Shown here in pieces: positions 53,830-64,000 of a stretch of DNA of 64,000 nucleotides. The DNA comes from Calamus simplicifolius (Eukaryota > Streptophyta > Magnoliopsida > Arecales > Arecaceae): the NCBI GenBank assembly GCA_900491605.1, contig UESW01001858.1:92756-156755 (forward strand). Direction: 5' to 3'. The notes below the pieces were generated by a model that saw nothing but the letters and a program-made list of their open reading frames with translations, made no database searches and had not been told where the DNA came from. Every line of letters begins with the position of its first letter. Position 1 is the first letter of the stretch. The position numbers and the translations under genes were made by a program.

Positions 53830-55372
53830 TGGTGTGTTGTCTATGCCGACTTGTGGTGCAGGAGGCACCGACAGACCCGGCGTAGGGAGATTTCCTCTTC
53901 AAACGAACTTGCCCAAGTGGCCTTGTTGGACAAGCTCTTCTATGGCCTTCTTCAAAAGGCGGCAGTCTTCAGTGTCATGACCATAGTCTCTGTGATATCG
54001 GCAGTAAGCTCCTTGCTACGAGGAATCTGACTTCATAGGGGGTGGGCGTCAAAAGTAGGGCTCATCCTCGATTTCTAGCAAGATGTGAGATATCGGAGCA
54101 AGGAGAGGGGTGAACTGCTCCTTGGGCATAAGCGCTTGAGGCCGGTTGTCTGAGTGACAAGGTGGCTCGGTCTTCCTGGATCGTCCTCCAGCGGCTCTAT
54201 GGATGCTGGCTTCTTGCTGAAACCTTGTCGGCCTCCCTTCTAGAAGAGTCCGCCTCGTCGGTGCAATATACTTCTGCGCCCGACTTAGTAGTTTAGCATA
54301 GGAGCTGGGAGGCTTTTTGTCCAGAGAGTAAGTAAACCTAGAAGGATGAAGTCCCCGCTTCAGGGCTAGAGTAGCCACGGAGTCCTCCAAATTATAAACC
54401 TCGAGCGCAGCCTCCTTGAACTGAGCAACGTAGTCCTTCAGAGTTTCACCACTCCTTTCCTGGACGGAGAACAGGCTATCCGCCACTCGGAGGATCTTTC
54501 GGCATGCATCGAAGTGGGTCAGGAAAGATGTCTCAAGTTGTCGGAAAGAGTTGATGCTGCGTGGTGGTAAACGAGAATACCACGCGCGCACCGCCTTCCG
54601 AAGTGTAGCCGGAAAGGCAACACAGAGAAGGGATTCTATCATTCTTTGGACTTGCATGAGGACCTTGTAGCTTTCCAAGTGGTCCAGGGGGTCCGTCGTG
54701 CCGTCGTATGGGTCCAGCTAGGGAAGATGGAACCGTGGCTGGACCGGCTCCTCCATGATATGACAAGAAAGCGGGGGACGGCGGTCGTAGTCCATCCCAT
54801 GAGGGTTGGTTATCCGACGGCTGAGCTCCTCCAGCCGTTGGTTGTACTCATCAAGCTGTTGCTCGGCCAACGAGCAGTCTTCCTGTTGGTGTCTTCCTTA
54901 GAGGAGTCAGAAGAGGAGGACGAGGAAGATCGTCAGTGCAAGGGGTGCACATGTCTTGGTTCTTTTTCACCATGCTGCCTGTGGGACGATCAGAGTGGCG
55001 AGAAAGGGTTCGCCGTCGCTTTGAATTCCCCCAGTGGTGAGGTCTCGGAGGTGAGTGGTGGGAGGCCTCAGGAGGGGCCCTTCCTTGATGAGGCTGACTG
55101 GCTCCATGACCCTCCTCACGGGGCGAGGGGGTTGAGATGGCCCAGGCATGGCAGCGAAGCAATGCTTCTGTAATCCCCACACCATCGTCATCAGATCTTG
55201 TACCTGATGTGTCAGCATCGAGCCGATCGGACCGGCTAACCTGGGGTGGTGCGGGAGATGGAACATGGAGGTTGTCCTCCGATTGATCAGTCCGCGGGAT
55301 GTGTTCCGTAGCATGGCTGGTAGAAGCTTCTTGAGCTCGCGTAGTCACCATTGTCTTCCTTGCAGAGGTCAT
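53830..55372 (-). pseudogene. gag of Tat-type element 1
   Basis: Start region near 55372-55349 (MTSARK, then MVTTRAQEASTSHAT). A proline/serine/arginine-rich part lies in 55300-54850. After frame changes near 54850-54680, the gag core reads MESYKVLMQVQRMIESLLCV, PATLRKAVRAWYSRLPPRSI and EVYNLEDSVATLALKRGLHP down to 54049. A zinc-finger-like piece (YHRDYGHDTEDC-type, about 54000-53960) lies in another frame. Close relative of the gags at 33239 and 56655. Confidence 0.85.
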
Positions 55373-55417
55373 GGGGTCGCAGATGCGTGAGGGTAAACGT
55401 CTGTCTACGGCGTACCC

Positions 55418-55436
55418 CCTACCTGGCGCACCAATC
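55418..55436 (-). other. Probable primer-binding site of Tat-type element 1
   Basis: Minus strand GATTGGTGCGCCAGGTAGG just after the 5' LTR end at 55437. Same position and text as in element 3 with two changes. Confidence 0.6.
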
Positions 55437-56417
55437 TTTTACTACCAAATCACTTTTGGGGAGCGTCGAACAAAAGAGGAGCTTCGTGGGTCTTCAGAGG
55501 TGTGACCGGATCGCCTTCTTTAGCCGGGAACCTGCAAGAAAAGTCTTGACCGGTGGTGCCAGCGGGGACCCTCCAACGCTCAAGTCAGTGATCAATGAAC
55601 AGGAGTTTTGTGATCAAGTCATCATGCATGAGAGAGAGATGGAGAGAGAGAAAAAGGTCCCCTTGCGTTGAGCTTGGGTCCCCTTCTTATACCTGTCTGG
55701 GGTCACGTTTACCTCTTTCCATTGGAACCGTCGAATCGGCTTTGTTAGGATGAGTTCCGTGGATGGCGGGTGGGTGAGCCGTTGCAGAATGGGTGCCGTG
55801 TATATCGATGACTGTTGCGTGTGCTGGCAACTTCTCATAAATTTGGTGGTGACAGGCAGGTCGCCGTGTTGTGGCTGGCATTTTATATCATCGAGCTTGA
55901 TATCCGGAGTTGGTTTCATTATCGCAGGGGGAGCGTAGCATGAAGGTAATCGGGACCCAAGACCGAGGTCAAGGCGGGATTTGGAGATGAGCTTGAGCCG
56001 GATCCGAGGTTGAAACCGATCTGAGCCGAGGCTGAGCCGAATCCGAGGCTGAGCCGAATCCGAGGCCGAAGCTGAGGCCGAGCCGAATCTGAGGCCGAAG
56101 CTGAGGCCGAGGCCGAGCTGAATCCAGGGGCCGAAGCTAAGGCAGAGTCGAATCCGGGGCCGAAGCAGAGTCCGAGCTGAATCCCGAGGAGGCCGAGCCG
56201 AATCCGGGGCCGAAGCTGGGCCGAGCCGTATCTGGGGCTGAAGCCGAGGCCAAAGTCGAAATCCGAGGCTGAAGCCGAGGCCAAGCCGAATCCGGGGCCG
56301 AAGCTGAGGCCGAGCGAATCCGAGGCCGAAGCAGAGGCCGAGCTCTAAGCCATCATAAATTATTCAAAAAATTGTGTGGTATGTTATTGTACCGCCTGAT
56401 GGTGATTAGCCACATCA
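55437..56417 (-). repeat. 5' LTR of Tat-type element 1
   Basis: About 981 bp. Starts (minus) TGATGTGGCTAATCACC, matching the 3' LTR, and ends at 55437 next to the primer-binding site. Inside, 55960-56340 is a GAGGCCGAAGC / GAGCCGAATCCG minisatellite. Confidence 0.8.
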
Positions 56418-56654
56418 CTATTTTTTCATATTTAATCTGTACAATATGCTGTGTAGATTTAAATTTCTTACAATTGGTATAAGAGCCTCAATACCTCTAC
56501 CTTATTTTGTTGCGAATGTTTCCATGGTTTTAGGATTTAAATAAATCTTCTGTAGCAATAATCATTATCATTCATGCCCACTGGCCTTCCAAGTGGATTT
56601 CATTCATAGATGATGTAGTATCAGGAGATTTTGCCAATGATAAAAAAAATTATC
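56418..56654 (+). other. Short fragment with copia-type primer-binding motif
   Basis: TTGGTATAAGAGCC (about 56474) resembles an initiator-Met primer-binding site with AT-rich LTR-like sequence before it, so this may be a scrap of a plus-strand LTR element between the two Tat-type elements. No gene. Confidence 0.35.
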
Positions 56655-57600
56655 TTATTCTCTGTCGGACAGAGAATAAGCTGTTCGCCACCCGAGGGAT
56701 CCTTCAGCAGATGTCGAAGTGAGCCAGGAAGGTCCTCTTCAACTGCTAAAAGGAGTCGATATTGCATGGTTAGAGGCAATAATACCAAGCGCGAGCAGCC
56801 TTCCGAACAGTAGTGGGGAAAGCGATGCAGAAGAAGGCATCGGTTGCCCTTTGGACTTGCATGAGAGCCTTGTAGCTCTCAAAGTGATCAAGCAGATCCA
56901 TGGTGCCATCGTACATTTCCAGCTGGGGAAGGCAGAACCAAAAGGGGAGCGGTCCTCTGTAATGCGATCGATGAGGGGAAGACGACTGCCATAGTCTACC
57001 TCCGACTGGTCGGTGAGTCTGCGGTTGAGCTCTTCCAATCGGCAATGGTACTCATTGAGGCATCGTTCCACCTTGTGATTGATGTGCCCGCCAGTGAACC
57101 CCTCTCCTGATGACTTAAGGGGCGAACCGGAGAGGGGTGGCACTAGTGTCGATATCCCTATTCAGACTCCTTCCCACATCGCCGCCTAGGAGAAGGGTTG
57201 CTTGGATGGCGAACGGAGATTGAGGCCTCTTGGTGGCCTCATGGTGGCGGTGCTCTGGTGAGGCATAGCGGCGATGAGTCTCCTGATGGAGAGACCTCCT
57301 ACGGGTGGATTACCGACTGGCCTATGCGGGGGCCACTCGAAGCAAGAGGGGCCTTGGCTACTGCTCTATGGCCATAGAGTCTGCTTTTGTAGCTCCTAAA
57401 CCGCTACCACCAATGCCTGGACTTAATGGGTAAGGGTGGCGAGCTGGTCCAACTAGGTGATCTAAGGTGATGGTGATGGTGGAGCAGGAAGGCTGGCCTC
57501 CCACTGTTCGATCTGCCAAAAAAGCCCTCCCACACGGCTGATGGAGGCTTCTTGAGTACACATTATCACCATTATTAATACAGAGGGGATGGAGATATGT
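56655..57600 (-). pseudogene. gag of Tat-type gypsy element 2 (truncated)
   Basis: Minus-strand Tat-type gag in shifting frames: CTQEASISRVGG region near 57550, VERCLNEYHCRLEELNRRLT (about 57070-57010), RGPLPFWFCLPQLEMYDGTM, DHFESYKALMQVQRATDAFF and TVRKAARAWYYCL (to 56770), ending with VANSLFSV near 56670. At about 56655 it stops abruptly where element 1 and other gags would continue. No pol follows. Confidence 0.82.
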
Positions 57601-57655
57601 AGCCTAGTGCTGTTGGTCTTTCCTTCTCCTGCTTCTCCTACCTAGCACGCTAATC

Positions 57656-58650
57656 TGTTATCGCCAGATCACCTTCCTTGATCGTCAACGAGCATCCAGT
57701 CGCCTTCTTCAGCGGAGTGAAAAATCTTTCGGTGGGCTGCATTCCGATTGAAAGCCTACAAAAAGATTCTGGTAGGGACCCTCTAATGCTCAAATTAATA
57801 CTCCGGGTAACAGCCATGAGCTTGAAAGAAAGCTCGAGAGTCTTAGAGAGAAATGTTCTGTGTGAGCTTGTGTTTGGGCATCGTTTGCTTACCTAGTTGA
57901 GGGTCCCTCTTACCATTTTATAGATATTTGTGAGACTCGAGGTGTAACTACCTGTCAGAGCATGCACGGTAAGGACAGTAACAGCAGGGTTTGCCTTCCT
58001 CATTGCATGTCAAGGTTGGTAGGCCAGGTCCTATTTGATAGGGGTAATCATAGCAAAGTTGGTGGGCCAGGTCCCGTCAAATACGAATGGCCGCAGTAGA
58101 GTTGGTGGGCTAAGTCCTGTCAGATACGGGTGGCTATAGCAGAGTTGGTGGGTCAGGTCCCATCAGATGTGGATAGCTGTAGCAGGACTGGTGGGCCCTA
58201 TCAAATCTAAGCAATCGACAGATCTGTCTCCCACGTCGCATTTTCATTAAGCTTTTGGATCATGAGAGACTGTACCAGCAATCTGAGTGGTTGGTTGGGC
58301 CGCATGAGTGGTCCCTGTGAGGGATCCTACCCAGACTACTAGCTGGAGGTGCTATCTAGATGGCCAAGTCGGGGTCCTACTCAAGCGGCCAGCTGGAGGC
58401 GCTACTCGGATAGCCAAGTTTGGGTCCTATCCAGCTGGCTGGAGGTGCTACCCGGATGGCCGAGTTTGGGTTCCATCCGAGTGGCTGACTGGAGGCGCTA
58501 CTCGGGTGGCCAAGTCGGGGTCCTACCCGACTGGCCAGCTAGAGTTGCTCTGAAAGGGTGATCACCACCATTGATTGGGTATGATCTTATCAGCTTCATT
58601 AGATGATCTCCGCCGTTGGTTGGATGTGACTCCATAGGCCACATTACTTA
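57656..58650 (-). repeat. 5' LTR region of Tat-type element 2 with two minisatellites
   Basis: The inner end is at 57656 (plus strand TGTTATCGCC), next to a primer-binding-like GATTAGCGTGCTAGGTAGG on the minus strand. The outer end is not firm. It holds four ~57-bp units with GTTGGTGGGCCAGGTCC (57985-58195) and about five ~55-bp units with GGCCAAGTCGGGGTCCTAC and CTGGAGGCGCTACTCGG (58320-58550). Confidence 0.65.
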
Positions 58651-61013
58651 TCATTGCTGCAAAATGAAATACACACCCTTGCTCCCTTCCTTCTTAATTG
58701 TGGTTGTGCATTGTTTGCAACAAAAAAGAAAAAAAATGGTTACTAATCCACATGTATGTTCCATGATCCCTTGTAAGTGGCTCATTTTTCTCTCACAGGG
58801 TGACGAGAGAAACCATTACTGCAGAAATTAGAGGCCATGCTTCTAAAAGCTCCACAAAATGATGAGGTCAATTAGGAAAGGGAGTTGTACTTAAGATGCT
58901 GGCAGTGCAACTCTGTAACCTGGCTGTGGATTATCCGGGTTGCAATAATTGCATGGCAGGGCCCATTGCGGTGGCTACATACCGCAAAAATAGACCCATT
59001 AAGGTATGGTTTACAACATGGCAAGGTTTTAAATACTGGCCAGTAAAAGTTTTAGATAAGACTTTGGAATATGCTTTGTGCATTGCATACCATGCAGAAC
59101 GCGTGCGTTGTGCCAGATGATTTGTCCACATGCACGAGGAGTCCAGGGTACGATGGGTCCTACTCCATAAAAAATAATTTCACTAGGTTTTCTGTACATG
59201 CAGATGAATCATGCTGTACAGTGCACACAATTTATTTTTTTAAAGAAAAAGCCTTATTGTACTGTTCTTTGATGTAGCAAGCATGCATCGGATGCACGAA
59301 TTGGTTATGCACCCATCTGTCATCCGTGCTGAGGCCCAATGAACCTTGATGCTTACTGCACGTACAGTAATATGGATGCGCAGCCAATCCGCACACTTGA
59401 TGCATGCTTATTGCACCAAAGAATGGTGCAGCAAGTCATTTCCTTGATCTCTAAGCTTAAGATCGGCCTTCTTATGAAACAGCCATATTTCTAAGGCCGG
59501 CCCATTCCCTCAAGCCTAAAATATTGGCCCAAGCCTATCAAAAAAGATGAGGACTTACTCAAGCTTGGCAGGCTCCTCGGCCTACGAACAGGTCTAGCTA
59601 GATTGAGAATCCCGTCTAGAGGTGAAGCGAGGTCTGGCCATTTTAGGCGGTGGAGCCGAAGCGGTGGCGATCGTGCAGGGGGTGGTGGGCAGTGAGGGCG
59701 GAGAGGAGGTTGGTTTTGCCAAAGCCAAAAGGGTTGAGGGTGGTGAGGAGGTTGTTTAAGGGGTTGAGGACGGCAAGGAGTCTTCCAGAGCGGCCAGGCT
59801 GGTCGCCTTGCGTTGGGAAGAGGGAGATGAGATGCCATGCAGTCTTTCCCCCTCCGTATAATGTCACAAACAATGAAGCTGGGTTGGGTCGGATAAAGAT
59901 TGGGTCGGGTCAACAATGTTTGCATGGATATGAGGCTGCGTTGGATCGGATTAAGATTTGGGTCGGGTCCTACGTTGTGCCATACCCAGATACAACCGCA
60001 GGTGATGCCGATCGAGATTGATATCATTTAGCCTTCCCTCCTTCCCCATCACCCACAATTGACTTCTTTTCTCTGATTCTGCACCGAGAGTTGTTCGGAA
60101 CAAGCGCTGGAAAGAGATTATATTGAAATTTAAAAACCGTAGAAAGAGAAATTCAAGAAGAGGGCTTCCTGACCGTAACGGGCACGGGGGAGAAGCAGCG
60201 GCAGAATCACTGGAGCTTCTCTCTCTAGCTTCAAAATGAGAGAGACACGTGATCCAAGACTGTTAAAAACCTTCTTTTTCCAGGCTTATCCACCTTTCAA
60301 ACTTTGATCAGGGTTACTGTCTATTATCTTCGTACATAGCAACGGCGTAACGCCGACGGCAGTCTATGATTTCTTAGGTGAGGATGGCGATCAAGGCCGA
60401 GGAACCAAAAATTAAGATCCTAGACAATAAGATGGATATCAGAGACAAAGTTCTGCAACCAATAAATAATATTAGTTTCTTAACTTTATTCATAACAAGG
60501 TCAATCTATCCTGATTCCTTCCCCACAGTCGAAGAAAAAAATAAAATTTAAGAGCTGAGTCCGGCTTGCCTCTGCATGGCCGCTGTGAAAGAGTGGGCAG
60601 CATCTCCATTTGCATCGCTCTATTTAATTACTGTCAAGTAAAAAAAATAAAAAAATAGTTGATGCGATGCTAGGGTGCCACTTGATAGTTTTAATAATCT
60701 TTTAGATCCATGAATGCAGGTTTTAAAGTTATGACCTTGCTGGCTAATTAAGAAGACTAACGTTATCTATTTGATTTGCCCATATCCTCTTCTGTGTGGC
60801 CCTGATTTTTATATGTGTGTTTTATTTATTTATTTATTTTTAACGTCCATGCATCCACCACTCCCCTACGAGTGCATGCATCTCAAGGGTGTTCCGCCAT
60901 TGTTGATGGACCAATCAACCCTGAAAATTTGCTTTGATGCCATGTTCAGTGAGCAATTAACTCCAAACGCTTAAAAAGATAGCAAAATGTTACCAATACA
61001 TGATAGATGAAAC
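58651..61013. other. No confident gene; mixed intergenic sequence
   Basis: 58650-59480 and 60030-61010 look non-coding. 59640-60020 is GC-richer with open frames on both strands (longest 178 codons, minus, 59491-60027), but composition is proline/arginine-biased and no family was recognised. Confidence 0.4.
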
Positions 61014-63391
61014 TGTTAGTGTGTACCCTATATCCAATCGAATTAGATGCTAGTTTGTACATTTTACATTATGAATGCAAATCAAATATTATTAATTTCT
61101 TTATCTATCCAGGTGTTAGATATATTTTACTTATGAGATAAGGTTCAAAAGAATGTGAACTGTGCATATGGAATTTGTAATAGAAATTACAATGTGAGAT
61201 CCAAAATTGTACATTATGATTTATTCTTTAAATTTCTCTAGTCGATGCATAGACAGAACTGGGCACTGTCGAATGCCGTGAGATTAGCGCACATTGCATA
61301 TCTTCGTCCTTGTGGTGAGCAGCTGATCGCACAAGCTAAAGTATGAAGGTACTTAGATAGGTGTGTGGATGCTCTAGATGATCCGCACAAATATCCCATA
61401 TGGATATTCTATATAGTGTCAATGGTTGATCTTTGATAAGTGTGGTGCGAGTGATCCTTTGACTTGATATCTTCATTGTATCTCATGTGTGGAATGTCAT
61501 GCTTTGATGACATGCAAACGTCACTCTAGCCACGGATGGCAAATATGGTATCGATTGGGTATGACAGAAAGTATATGAAGGTAGTGTTTGATCAAGATAG
61601 GATTTATCTTCCTTGATAGAGGGTTTTATCCCGCGGCCACTTGATGGATTAAATTGACTATTAAATCCTTGCAAGGTTGAGTTGAAATTTGAAATAATTT
61701 CGAAGATCCAATTCATGTGAGTTAATTTTTTCTAAAATCAAGTAAATAAAGATTAATTACACGATTGACACATTCCATACCAGTGATTGATCTGAGATAT
61801 GTGATGAAGAAATTGAATCGTACGTTAACCGTTCATAGAAAAGTGTTGTTGATGATCACGTCAACAAAACCCTTAACACTTGGGTGCTCGTGATGCTTTG
61901 TTAGAGATCGCTCATGATCTATAATCAAGGATTCTTTGACTTAATCAAGGAGTTGATTTAGTTAAAGAATTGACTTGGATAATGTGTTGATCAAGTCAAC
62001 CCTAGGGTCAATTAAGGGACATGATTATTGCCAACGTGTCAAGGGACCTAATGGCTCTTACGCATTAAGAGATTTTGGATGAAGTTAAAATGAGAATTAT
62101 GTTGGACTTAATTCAGATTAGATGACTAATTAATTAGGATTTGGTTTAACTTAATTTTAATGTGAGAACATGAAATTGATGAATAGGATTTATCATAGAG
62201 AAAAGTATTTTGTATCCAAAGGAGAGAGACCTTTTGTACATATGATGTACATATAAAATTTATTTATTGGATACCATGTTAGGCTTAATCCATATGATGG
62301 ATAGCTTAAATTAATTGAGATTAATAATATGATATTTAATTTGGTCCATATAATGTCATGATTTGATTCATGAAAATACAATTGAATTGAGAGCTAAGAT
62401 CGTGCCATGTGGAGGATGATTCCATACCCATGTGATGGGCATGATCCATCTCCACGTCGTACCCATGATTTGGGCATCATCATAAAGCCAAATCCAAGGT
62501 TGAGGCATTGATTTTAATGGATAACCAATTTTTTATTTTTTAGGAATGCGGTTTGGTGATTGTAATCCTAACATGATCATGATAACAAATATCCTAAATT
62601 TGTTAGAATATTTTGTTATCAACTTGATATAGTTGCATGGTTGGGTGGTTGAAATAAAATCTTTCTTTTTATGGAACCACACAACCTCCTCTTCATGAAA
62701 TAAAAGGAGAGAGATGTTCCCTTGAAAATATCACCTACTCCCCTTTCTCTCTCTCTCTGGATGCTCACACCCCACTTTCTCTCTCTAGGATGTTCTCTCT
62801 CTCTTGGACATCCCACATCCTTTTGGGCGATTGAAGATGCTTCTCTCTCTTCTTTGGTAGGTTGAAAGGAGGCTTTTTCTTCTCTCTTGGTTGATCAAAA
62901 TTTGATCTTGATCAAAAAATTATTTTCTTTGATAGATCAAGATTTGATCTTGATCAAGAAATCTTTTCTCTCTTGATTGATCAAAATTTGATCTTGATCA
63001 AGAAATTATTCTCTCTCTTGATTTAAAAAATCAATTGAAGAAGAAAAGAGGCGCTAACACCCCTCACTGGAAGGTCATCATCCAGTTTTGGGAGGACATC
63101 ATCTAAATATCTTTGCGTAGATCACTATTAGAGGCCGAACACGTGAACGATTAGTGGTAAATCATTTACCAGCTTCATCAGTCTTCATCCCCAATAAAGA
63201 ATATAGGTATAATTTAAAATTAATTTTAGATTTAATTTTATTAACTGAATCTATTCCTTAAGGATCTTGAGCTTTGAAAATTAAATTCGTGTTAATTTTA
63301 TCTATCATTGCATAATATATAGATTTTAATTCATAATTAAAAATAAATACACGAAATTTCCAATAGAAACTTCACCTTCCAAGTCTTGTTT
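61014..63391 (+). repeat. Possible long copia-type LTR
   Basis: Begins TGTTAGTGTGTACCC and ends near TTGTTTGCATCA, followed by TTTAGCATTAGAG, a degenerate primer-binding-like string. Length and style (repeated TTGATCAAG words, CT-rich leader, basic AT-rich end) match long plant copia LTRs such as the solo LTR at 49304. No genes follow in the remaining 600 bp and no partner LTR is present, so this is tentative. Confidence 0.4.
62878..63018 (+). repeat. Three ~55-bp tandem repeats of TTGATCAAAATTTGATCTTG
   Basis: Three copies, each containing the near-palindrome TTGATCAAAATTTGATCTTGATCAA followed in part by TTCTCTCTTGA (split description; no unit given in full). Confidence 0.85.
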
Positions 63392-64000
63392 GCATCAGTA
63401 ATTTAGCATTAGAGAAGAAAACGAAAGTTTTCTCATCCAATTTGCTGATGTTAAGTGTGATATACATTGTGGATCATTTCCTTCTTAGCCTAAATTTATT
63501 TTTGAGGTCAACTAATTACTCTATAAATCATTGGAGTCAAGGTTTCTCGAAGGTCATATGAATATCTTGCTTGTTAATTATTTAAACTTAAAATTAATAT
63601 TTCTAGCTCATTAATATCAACTATTCTTTTACATCAAAAGAAGAGAAAATATTATCAAATATTAATCCTAACAATTAATCATATCAATGACCTATTAGCA
63701 TCTAAATTTTTGGATTTAAAAAAGAAAGAGATTAAATAATTTAAAGAAATTGCTTAATAAAACTAAGAATATGAACAATTTACTATATGCAGATAAGGCA
63801 AAGTAATAATGGCTATAGTTCTTGAATTTTAGTTCATATTTTCAATAATAGTTAGATCTATTATAATTCATCTCAGCCGTTAGTTTGACTATGCCCTTAA
63901 TCATGAGCACAAAACATTCAATTAATGTTTTTAGTAAGGAAGAAATATATTTGATTAGCATTATATTCACTTTTAAAAGTTATTAAATATATTTTTTTAA
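63392..64000. other. AT-rich sequence to the window edge, no gene seen
   Basis: No coding signal; may be the leader or decayed interior of the LTR element that starts at 61014. Confidence 0.4.

Larger units (their letters stand above)
43861..56417 (-). mobile_element. Tat-type Ty3/gypsy retrotransposon (element 1), nested solo LTR inside
   Basis: Large OTA/Tat-type element read on the minus strand: 5' LTR (56417-55437), primer-binding-like site, gag, protease, RT, RNase H, integrase, an antisense ORF, a G-run polypurine tract and the 3' LTR (44437-43861). It is ~12.6 kb including a 2-kb solo LTR insertion. The 3' LTR lacks about 230 bp of its end at the junction with a copia fragment, and no target duplication is seen (CGCAT against CTATT). 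Frames are broken throughout. Confidence 0.88.

Noticed and set aside
59491..60027. 178-codon minus-strand ORF and overlapping plus-strand ORF
   Set aside because: Biased composition, no conserved motif, and overlapping frames equally open.

Overview
This window is a transposon-dense stretch of a plant nuclear genome. The evidence is Ty3/gypsy, Ty1/copia, L1- and RTE-type LINE, CACTA and hAT elements, GT-AG introns, and pieces of a CER1-like cuticular-wax gene. The style (SIRE- and Tat-type elements, GC-rich minisatellites, CER1-like protein) fits a monocot, possibly a palm, but species is inference. No rRNA, tRNA, CRISPR or prokaryotic features were seen. Nearly every transposon gene is broken.

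Layout. 1-2503 and 8251-~8430: an L1-type LINE on the minus strand, split by a complete chromoviral (CRM-like) Ty3/gypsy element on the plus strand (2504-8250; LTRs 2504-3196 and 7567-8250; near-perfect 5-bp target duplication). 9150-11822: decayed RTE-type LINE (plus). 12352-13085: one CACTA-type end followed by a GC-rich repeat block. ~13.1-17.45 kb: 5' part of a SIRE-type copia element (LTR, gag, protease, half of integrase), stopped by a second CACTA-type end at 17455. 17767-18644: the last four exons of a CER1-like gene. 19290-21765: minus-strand LINE (RT/RNase H). 21766-31302: a second SIRE-type copy (gag to RNase H plus an env-like ORF), with a 4.5-kb hAT transposon (26193-30734, perfect 8-bp target duplication) inside the env-like ORF. 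~31.3-34.07 kb: LTR and gag of a Tat-type gypsy element, joined to the 3' half of a CACTA element (34067-37118).

37.7-42.37 kb carries two tandem copies of the promoter and first four exons of a CER1-like gene; copy A has a frameshift and stops after exon 4, copy B is cut in exon 4 at an ambiguous base (N, 42368). 42369-43860: minus-strand copia RT/RNase H. 43861-56417: a large Tat-type gypsy element on the minus strand with both LTRs, gag, protease, RT/RNase H and integrase, plus an antisense ORF with two intron-like gaps and its own TATA box. It is interrupted by a 2-kb solo LTR (49304-51326, perfect 5-bp target duplication). 56655-~58.65 kb: gag and 5' LTR of another Tat-type element. 58.65-64 kb: no confident genes; 61014-~63391 looks like a long copia-type LTR.

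The only host-gene material is CER1-like (very-long-chain alkane/wax synthesis at the endoplasmic reticulum). The C-terminal exons lie about 20 kb upstream of the N-terminal ones, so no complete gene can be read here; rearrangement, gene-fragment capture or assembly error are all possible.
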